From contig LSRX01000076.1 of NCBI GenBank assembly GCA_001939145.1, positions 342,848 through 406,847 of the forward strand: a DNA stretch of 64,000 nucleotides, in the 5' to 3' direction. Source of the stretch: Symbiodinium microadriaticum (taxonomy: Eukaryota > Sar > Dinophyceae > Suessiales > Symbiodiniaceae). The position numbers were made by a program, and so were the translations under genes. Positions 58,110 through 64,000 of this stretch are shown one piece after another (the stretch's first letter is position 1; each line of letters begins with the position of its first letter). A model generated the notes under the pieces. The model made no database searches, was not told the origin of the DNA, and saw nothing but the letters and a program-made list of their open reading frames with translations.

Positions 58110-58559
58110 TTGATGAAAGCGGGAAGCATCGCGTGGTTGGCCTTAGCGCTCGAGTACGAGCAGCAAGTGCAAGAATCCCTTCGAGTTTCTGTGATCTCAG
58201 ATAATTTGAAATCGGACGACCCTAAGCTCTTGAGTCCTAAACCCTCGCGATTTCCATCCAGGGGACAAGGTATTGCTTCCCAAGACCTGGCTCTTCTAGC
58301 GCCTCGCGTTTCATGTAAGGGGTCCGGATTGTCAGGAGCTCTCCAGTCGGCTATCGACAGGGTCTCTTTAGGGTCAAACCCTAAACCCTTAGAGGGCTTG
58401 TGTAGAAGAGTCTTCGGGCGCTCTCCCACTGCGCTCCGCGAGTCAGTGGTCCGAAGCACCCCCGGATACCATCCGGTGCTCCTGTGCAAGTCCCTAAGGC
58501 GCACACCCCAAAGTCCCGAGTGCACCAATTCCCGAAAGATTTTCGGGTCTCGAGTTTAG
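58110..58559 (+). CDS. Unassigned open frame, 149 codons
   Basis: I recognise no family. It opens at TTG 58110 with an ATG immediately after, right of a family E element. The first 45 residues (KAGSIAWLALALEYEQQVQE, then SLRVSVISDNLKSDD) look like an amphipathic, protein-like helix. After that the frame passes two telomere-like words (CCTAAACCCTCG, AAACCCTAAACCC), giving short Pro/Lys stretches, and continues through LSGALQSAIDRVSLGS to an Arg/Ser-rich end. A 166-codon minus frame (58028-58528) is open over the same bases. Such double openness in 500 bp of GC-rich DNA argues for chance; the N-terminal 45 codons are the only part I would test. Confidence 0.2.
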   Translation: MMKAGSIAWLALALEYEQQVQESLRVSVISDNLKSDDPKLLSPKPSRFPSRGQGIASQDLALLAPRVSCKGSGLSGALQSAIDRVSLGSNPKPLEGLCRRVFGRSPTALRESVVRSTPGYHPVLLCKSLRRTPQSPECTNSRKIFGSRV

Positions 58560-58594
58560 GAAGCTCATCAATACTTGGGCTACACTCCGGGAGA

Positions 58595-58745
58595 GAGCCC
58601 AAACCCTAAAATCCTAAACCCGAAACCCGAAACCCTCAACTCTAAACCTCAAAATCCTAAACCCAACACTAAACCCGAGACCCGAAACCCTCAACCCCCT
58701 AAACCCCAAAACCCAAAACCCCAAAACCCTAAACCCCTCAACTCC
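58595..58745 (-). repeat. CCCGAAA / CCCTAAA mixed array
   Basis: CCGAAACCC, CCCAAAACCC and CCTAAACCC units in a loose 60-bp higher order. Confidence 0.86.
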
Positions 58746-58843
58746 CAGGTATGCAGCAGAGGACTCGCCCAACATCACCTCCTTGGCCTGATCCGCCCCA
58801 GCTCCCGCGAAGGAGATTTCTTGATGCGTCACCTGCCGAGGCT

Positions 58844-58967
58844 ACTGCTGTGGATGCTATAAATCCTTAGCATTACCTTAGAAGGGCCCTAAAGTATATG
58901 GGAATTATGGGTATATATTCCTTATGATGGGTAGTACATATGATGCAGGATTTAGATCATCAGCCGT
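58844..58967 (+). mobile_element. Family A hairpin MITE, expanded copy
   Basis: Arms TGGATGCTATAAATCC and TTTAGATCATCAGCCGT. It is longer than usual because of small insertions in the core (AGTACATATGATG before the right arm). Confidence 0.78.
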
Positions 58968-59097
58968 GGCCTTTTGCAATTTGAAGTGCAGAGATGGCTA
59001 TGTACATTAGCGCCGAGATGGAGTTGGAGCACGGTTACACTAACTCTACGTGACATGCATCAGATAGACCCTGACCCCTAAGCCCTGAACCCCAAAA

Positions 59098-59292
59098 GTG
59101 CGAAAAGCCACGGGAGCCCCAACTCCTACCAGCTCGGGGCAGGAAGGAATGGCTTCGTGTAGAGAGGCCATAAGTCTTCCCCTCCATGCTATTGTTATTC
59201 TCATGGTGATTGTGGTAACCAGTGTTTTGTTGGTACTGCCGCTGTTTTTTTTTTATTATCGCTTCTGCAGTGAGGCATGCGTCTGGAGTTAG
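59098..59292 (+). CDS. Unassigned open frame with a long hydrophobic segment
   Basis: I recognise no family. The plus frame of 64 codons begins at GTG 59098 (an ATG is 17 codons in, at 59149) and ends at 59292 with TAG. It has a polar N-terminal half (TGAPTPTSSGQEG) and then a strongly hydrophobic run of about 27 residues (LHAIVILMVIVVTSVLLVLP, then Phe and Tyr) ending in RFCSEACVWS. It would be a single-pass membrane peptide if translated. A run of nine T (59245-59254) contributes the Phe codons, so part of the hydrophobicity is low-complexity DNA. Poly-T in an intron near TTCTGCAG at 59264 is another reading. Confidence 0.15.
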   Translation: MRKATGAPTPTSSGQEGMASCREAISLPLHAIVILMVIVVTSVLLVLPLFFFYYRFCSEACVWS

Positions 59293-59515
59293 CTAGCTAT
59301 AGCACATACCCAACGCGGTCCCTCAGAAACCTACAGGTTTAGGGCTCCTTACCATTGCTCTACATCCTTGAGAATGTAAGTTTTCTGGGCTAGGTGAGCC
59401 CTAAGAGGGCTGTTGGTTCGATTGCTCAGATGCATGTGGGGCCACTGTACTTGGAGACCCAGCCGCAGGATGCAGTGAAAAAGATACCGAGCCGTGCGGG
59501 AAGTGTCAGGATGCC
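59293..59515. other. Unique stretch, nothing recognised
   Basis: No frame and no repeat. Confidence 0.4.
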
Positions 59516-59550
59516 TTTAGGGTTCAGGGTTTAGGGTTTAGGGCTTGATT
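59516..59550 (+). repeat. Short TTTAGGG cluster
   Basis: Four units. Confidence 0.88.
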
Positions 59551-59559
59551 TTGCAGAAA

Positions 59560-59635
59560 CAGGGGCTCTAATGATTAGGATGTTGAATCGGATGTTGGGG
59601 TGTAGTGTACTATAACCACGAAAATACCAACAATA
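59560..59635 (-). mobile_element. Family F-like fragment
   Basis: AGGGGCTCTAATGATTAGG and TTGGGGTGTAGTGTACTATAA resemble the reversed right half of family F. No matching second arm. Confidence 0.35.
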
Positions 59636-59872
59636 GCAGCCTTAATATGTTTTGGAAGAGTTTTGGGGTGGGGCGGGCTGAAGGTTTTGATGAGCAAAGA
59701 GACGCAAAGTGACAGGTCCACCCCTTTGCATAAGAATTTTCAAACTGAATTAGAAATTAAGTCTTTAACAGTAAGCTTGTCAACAACACGACTAGCTGAC
59801 TCAATCATAGTACCGAATTCTGGTGGGTCTGATTTCTGGGGTGGGATTTTGCAATGTAGTATACTATACTTG

Positions 59873-60092
<220 letters not shown>

Positions 60093-60136
60093 AACGGCAA
60101 TCGTAAGGAACCGAAAGTACGTTTACTTACTATACA

Positions 60137-60210
60137 GGACTTATAATTACCTATACTATTTTCGGGGTATCCTACTATATTACACTATGTATTAAGACCC
60201 CCACATTACT
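60137..60210 (+). mobile_element. Family F element, left tip lost
   Basis: GGACTTATAATTACCTATACT, then TTTTCGGGGTATCCTACTATA, then TGTATTAAGACCCCCACATTA. It begins 40 bp after the CAG tract. Confidence 0.65.
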
Positions 60211-60299
60211 TATTCAGGCTTCTTTAGTACTCTCCCATCCCCTCCCAGCTGGCATGATGACACGTTCAGACATTATCGTATGACCTTGTAGCCTGCACC

Positions 60300-60396
60300 A
60301 TCGGTTTATTGTAGTTCCTTGCTGTGTTTTATATATAGGATCCTTAACAGGCAACCCCAAAAAGGAATTACAATGGAGCCTATGGGTAATACGACT
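60300..60396. mobile_element. Family I hairpin element
   Basis: TCGGTTTATTGTAGTTCCTTG on the left, AAAAGGAATTACAATGGAGCC on the right, and TATATAGGATCCTTAAC in the middle as in the other two copies. Confidence 0.6.
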
Positions 60397-60414
60397 GTAG
60401 CATAAGATATCCTG

Positions 60415-60562
60415 AAACCCTAAACCCTTAAACCCTAACCCCCAAACCCTATCCCCCAAACCCTAAACCCCAAACCCTTAACCCCAAACCCTAAACCCTA
60501 ATACCCTGAACCTTAAACCATAACCCCCAAACCCTTAACCCCAAACCCTAAACCCGAAACCC
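60415..60562 (-). repeat. CCCTAAACCCCAAA array
   Basis: AACCCCCAAACCCTTAACCCC recurs, a loosely periodic block. Confidence 0.9.
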
Positions 60563-60654
60563 ACCCTGTTCTACTTATGAAGGTAGGCCCAGGCTCTCCA
60601 GTCTAGATCCTGTGAGCTAAAGTACTCCCGAAAGCCGCGGTTTACCAAGAGCCC

Positions 60655-60870
60655 CCAAAGGGTTTAGGGTTTCAGGGTGTAGGGTTTTTAGGGGTTTTAG
60701 GGTTTTTAGGGCTTTAGGGTTTTTAGGGCTTTAGGGTTTAAGGTTCAGGGCTTTAGGGTTTAGGGTGTCAGGGTTTAGGTTTTAAAGTTTGGCTCCCATA
60801 TTCGTATATTCGTGGGGGTTTAGAACTTAGATTTTAGGGTTTAGTGGGTATGTAGGGTAGTATGGAGGGT
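60655..60870 (+). repeat. TTTTTAGGG / TTTAGGG array
   Basis: GGGTTTTTAGGGGTTTTAGGG units on the left, eroding rightwards. Faces the 60415 array. Confidence 0.9.
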
Positions 60871-60954
60871 AGTTTAGGGGTAAGATTGGCCTGTGAAAAT
60901 CCATTCGCTCGACTCGCCACTCCTGCGCCAGAGAGCCTGGAATCTTGGAAGCTA

Positions 60955-60990
60955 GGGTTGGGGTTTAGGGTTTAGGGCTTGGGTTGATTA
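60955..60990 (+). repeat. Short TTTAGGG cluster
   Basis: Three units after GTTGGGG. Confidence 0.85.
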
Positions 60991-61109
60991 TTCAGGAGTA
61001 GCACAGGCCATGTCAAGTTGAGGCCCTTAAGTCAAGAAGGGCCTAAGAAGCCTTTGCGAACGCCGGCTGAAGCGCCAATTTGACCCACAGCCCGGTCTCA
61101 TGTAGAGTA

Positions 61110-61203
61110 TACCTGGGGATCCAAACACCTACTGCTTTAGGGGTTATATCTTAAAATTAAGGGGTCATAACCTGCTATTTTGTAGGGTTTGGGGATACAG
61201 GTA
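61110..61203 (-). mobile_element. Family G hairpin MITE
   Basis: TACCTGGGGATCCAAACACC to TTTGGGGATACAGGTA in reverse orientation, core GGGGTCATAACCTGCTATT. Both tips intact. Confidence 0.86.
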
Positions 61204-61394
61204 GGGCTACTAGTAATGGCTAGACGGGCAGACAGCTTTGGCCTGGGAGTGCAGAATCCTAAACTCCCAAACTCCCTCAGCCCGAACCCCCCAAACCTAA
61301 GCCCTGCAGCCCCCACGCTGAAACTTGGGGCCCTGAGCACCAAAAAGTTGAATCCCGAACCCCGCAACTGAAAACGGAGGCCGAGGCCCTTGGA
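61204..61394. other. Unique stretch, nothing recognised
   Basis: Frames here consist of eroded CCCTAAA words. Confidence 0.4.
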
Positions 61395-61512
61395 GGGAGC
61401 CCTGTTAAGGAAGCCTTGGGAGAAGCCTTAAAGGAGCCCTTAAAGCCTTTAAGGAAGCCTTACAGGGAGCCCTTCTAAAGGAACCCTTGAAGGAACCCTT
61501 TCCAGCTGTTCC
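61395..61512. repeat. AAGGAAGCCTT / AAGGAGCCC degenerate repeat
   Basis: CCTTAAAGGAGCCCTTAAAG and related units; the same type as 4020-4126. Confidence 0.75.
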
Positions 61513-61619
61513 GACCCCTGTAAGCCAAGTGCCAGAAGACGGAGATGGACTGAGGTTTTGGTATTCATATCATACTCAAAAGGAGGGACATGATTGCGAA
61601 TCATTCCGACAGCTTTGTC

Positions 61620-61800
61620 CTACACAGACCGTAAACTCTAAATGAACCCCAAACCCCAAACTTTAGACTGACCCTAAACCCTTGCAAAGTATTCCGGCCC
61701 CTATATGTGCAAAGTATTCCGGCCCATACATGAGCCCTACACCTTAGACCCCTAGACCCCTTTTTCCCATATACATCCCCCACTTGCCCGAAGACAGACT
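61620..61800 (-). repeat. Eroded CCCTAAA words with duplicated GCAAAGTATTCCGG
   Basis: Low-identity units. The minus frame 61601-61816 over it is not accepted as a gene. Confidence 0.55.
61683..61728. repeat. Short tandem duplication
   Basis: GCAAAGTATTCCGGCCC occurs twice, 26 bp apart, inside a diffuse CCCTAAA-like block. Confidence 0.7.
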
Positions 61801-61899
61801 TGTGAGCCAGGCTCAACAGGCATCCGCCCGATGAGGTCGCGGGAGAAAGTTGAGTTTTTAGGGCGTCAAGGATTCAAGGTCCAGGTTTGGTTTAGGGTT

Positions 61900-61993
61900 T
61901 ACCTGGACCCCAAAGAACCTACCTTTTTAGGGTTCCTTATTATGATTTCCTTATATAAGTCCTTGAACAGGTAGGTTCTTTGGGGTTAAGGTA
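61900..61993 (+). mobile_element. Family D hairpin MITE
   Basis: TACCTGGACCCCAAAGAACC to GGTTCTTTGGGGTTAAGGTA. The best-preserved copy: TTCCTTATTATGATTTCC core, then TATAAGTCC. Confidence 0.9.
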
Positions 61994-62139
61994 AGGTTTA
62001 CGATTTCGGGCTTGTTTCCGTAGTTAGGGAGTTGGGGTTTAGGGGTCAGGGGGTGCAGGGTTGAGGACGTGAGGTTTGAGGCTTGTGGCTTGTCGCGGAA
62101 CCGGGAGAGGGCCAAAAAAGAAGCCGTCAACACAAGCGC

Positions 62140-62250
62140 AAGGTCCCCCAAACCTCCGCCCTACACCCTAAATCCTCGACCCTATGCCCCAAATCCTAGA
62201 CTGTAAACCTTAAATCCTAGGCCCTAACCTCTAAACCTCTCTTTCGCATG
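62140..62250 (-). repeat. Eroded CCCTAAA array
   Basis: CCTAAATCCT and CCCTAGG variants. Confidence 0.75.
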
Positions 62251-62324
62251 ACAATAAAATACCCGAATGAATTCGCCGGCCATCCCAAAGGTTCGTCGGC
62301 ATTGGCCAATAAGTCGCCAAATCT

Positions 62325-63290
62325 GAAAACAGCAGTCCGAACCCCAGAATAACAGCCCGAACCCTAAAGTGGCAGTCCGAACCCTAAAATAGTAGTCGGA
62401 ATCAAAAAAAACAATAGACGGAAACCCAAAATAATAGTTCGAATCCCAAAAGCACAGCGCCCAAAAATTATAATCCGAGCCCTAACGTAATCGCCTGAAT
62501 CCCAAAATAATAGTCCGAGCCCTAAAGCAGTATGTCCGAACCCGAAAACAACAATCTAAATCCTGAAGAAATAGTCCGAACGCTGACAGAGTAGTCCGAA
62601 TCCTTAAATAGCAGTCCGAACCTTAACATAGTAATCCGAACTCCAAAATAATCGTCCGAACCCCAAAATAGTAGTCCGAATCCTAAAATAGTAGTCCGAA
62701 CCCGAAAATTTTAGCCCGAATCCTAAGAAATTCGTCCGAACCCCAAAATCAGGAATCCGAACCCTAAAATAGTCGCCGGAATCCTAAACTAGTAGCCCGA
62801 ACCTTAAAATAGAGTCGGAAACCTAAAATAATAGTCCGAGCCCTAATAGAATAGTCCGAATCCAAAAAGACATGCATCCCGAACCCTAATATAATAGTCC
62901 GAACACTAACATCATAGCCCCAGCCCTACAATTCGAGTCTGAACCCTGAAGAAGCAGTCCGATTCCTAAAGTAGTAGTCCGAACCCTAAAGTAAAACACT
63001 AGTCCGAATCTTTAAAAGATAGTCTGATTCCTGAAACATGAACCGAAATCCTAAATAGTAGTCCGAACTCTAAAATAATAGCCCGAATCCAAGAATAGGA
63101 ATCCGACCCCCAAAATAGTACCCCGAACACCCAAAAAGGTAATTCGAGCTTTAAGATATTAGTCCGAACTCGAAAATAGTAGTCCGGACCCAAAAATTAA
63201 TCGTCGAACCCTGAAGTAGTAGTCCGAACCCCAAAATAATAGTCCGGACCCGAAAATGATAATTCGAACCCTTGAAAAACAGTCGAACCA
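62325..63290. repeat. 18-bp AGTCCGAACCCTAAAAT satellite
   Basis: About 50 degenerate units, period 16-20 bp. Each has a conserved GTCCGAA core followed by a CCCTAAA-like half. Minus-strand frames translate as Phe/Gly/Ser/Tyr repeats and are by-products. Confidence 0.93.
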
Positions 63291-63505
63291 ACACTTGTAG
63301 CCTAGTAGTTCTAAAATAGACAAGTCCTTGTTGAATAGAAGCTGTTGCACTAAATGGAAAGGTCATTGCTGAATACAAAATGTTGAACGGATCTATATGG
63401 TTTAACGAGCAGTTTCTTAATATTATGGGATTCTTTGGGTGGGTGTTATATAAAGACCGCAAGTACAGCCTTACTATAGTACTGCTCGATCCGGAGCTGC
63501 TGTTT
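63291..63505. other. Unique stretch, nothing recognised
   Basis: AT-rich spacer between two satellites. Confidence 0.45.
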
Positions 63506-63507
63506 TC

Positions 63508-63600
63508 TAGACCCTAAACCCTGAATCCTAGACCCTAAACCCTAGACCCTAAACCCGAGACCCTAAACCCGAAACCCTGAATCCTAGACCCCAAACAACA
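63508..63600 (-). repeat. CCTAGACCCTAAACCC array
   Basis: CCTAGACCCTAAACCC dimer units with CCGAGACC and CCTGAATCC variants. Confidence 0.9.
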
Positions 63601-63691
63601 AAAGCTGAAAGCCCGGAGGATCCCGGGCTTGAGGACCTGGACTTCGCGCGCCTCCAGCCAAGCGCTGAGCTTTTGAGGGTTTTGTTGAAAA

Positions 63692-64000
63692 AAAGGGAAG
63701 AGGGGTCTTTAACAGCAGGGTTTAGGGGTTGGGGTACCGGAAGAGGGGTCTTTAAAAGCAGGGTTTAGGGTTTAGGGTACCGGAAGAGGGGTCTTTAACA
63801 GCAGGGTTTAGGGTTTAGGGTACCGGAAGAGGGGTCTTTAACAGCAGGGTTTAGGGTTTAGGGTACCGGAAGAGGGGTCTTTAACAGCAGGGTTTAGGGT
63901 TTAGGGTACCGGAAGAGGGGTCTTTAACAGCAGGGTTTAGGGTTTAGGGTACCGGAAGAGGGGTCTTTAAAAGCAGGGTTTAGGGTTTAGGGTACCGGAA
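63692..64000 (+). repeat. 43-bp satellite reaching the window edge
   Basis: Seven units of GGAAGAGGGGTCTTTAACAG followed by CAGGGTTTAGGGTTTAGGGTACC, each with two heptamers. Only unit 1 and an AACAG/AAAAG change differ, so it is recently amplified. The array probably continues past the right edge. Confidence 0.96.

Noticed and set aside
58028-58528. 166-codon minus-strand open frame, the longest in the window
   Set aside because: It crosses telomere-like words and begins opposite another open frame of 149 codons; no motif. Kept only the plus frame as a weak candidate.
62999-63462. Phe/Gly/Ser/Tyr-repeat frames on the minus strand
   Set aside because: They are translations of the 18-bp satellite, with frequent frame breaks between units.

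Overview
This is 64 kb of nuclear eukaryotic DNA with no gene I can identify with confidence. Its most pervasive feature is plant/alveolate-type telomere-like heptamers (CCCTAAA on one strand, TTTAGGG on the other). They form dozens of short, degenerate internal blocks that switch strand repeatedly along the whole window. TTTAGGG is the telomere unit of green plants and of several alveolates (coccidians such as Eimeria, chromerids, dinoflagellates). Interstitial AGGGTTT blocks plus CAG runs are known from repeat-rich segments of Eimeria chromosomes. I cannot place the organism from this window; an alveolate-type protist is my best inference, and a green-lineage alga is not excluded. One 421-base N gap (27829-28249) and single N bases (15049, 30804) show it is a draft assembly.

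The second layer is a set of short (about 70-150 bp) hairpin-forming elements with terminal inverted repeats, scattered between the heptamer blocks. I sorted them by eye into families A to R plus single hairpins. Family A (12 copies) is the clearest. It is about 105 bp, has near-perfect arms, begins with TACGGTTGATGAT-like sequence, ends with its complement, and has a TA at both ends in most copies. That is the signature of a Tc1/mariner-type non-autonomous element (Stowaway-like MITE). Families B (GTGGGTAGTTCTCTAAATT arms), C (CTGGGTTCTTGTTAAGGG), D (TACCTGGACCCCAAAGAACC), E (CTAGGTTCCCCAGTAG), F (TAGGGGCCTAAATAATTA) and G (TACCTGTATCCCCAAAACC) have several copies each. No transposase is visible. 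Many families share a CCTTATTAT-like core, which hints at common descent.

The third layer is tandem repeats: a roughly 60-bp satellite (33.8-34.5 kb), a roughly 117-bp repeat (57.3-57.9 kb), a roughly 18-bp AGTCCGAA satellite (62.3-63.3 kb), a 43-bp satellite running off the right edge (63.7-64.0 kb), and many microsatellites, including a CAA-to-CAG tract (59.87-60.09 kb).

Between these layers lie islands of unique DNA, mostly 100-700 bp. A few hold open frames of 60-150 codons with protein-like composition, listed as low-confidence candidate exons. None shows a domain I recognise, none has a visible multi-exon structure, and several begin or end inside a hairpin element. The window is best read as an intergenic, subtelomere-like or long-intron region built by telomere-repeat seeding and MITE bursts.
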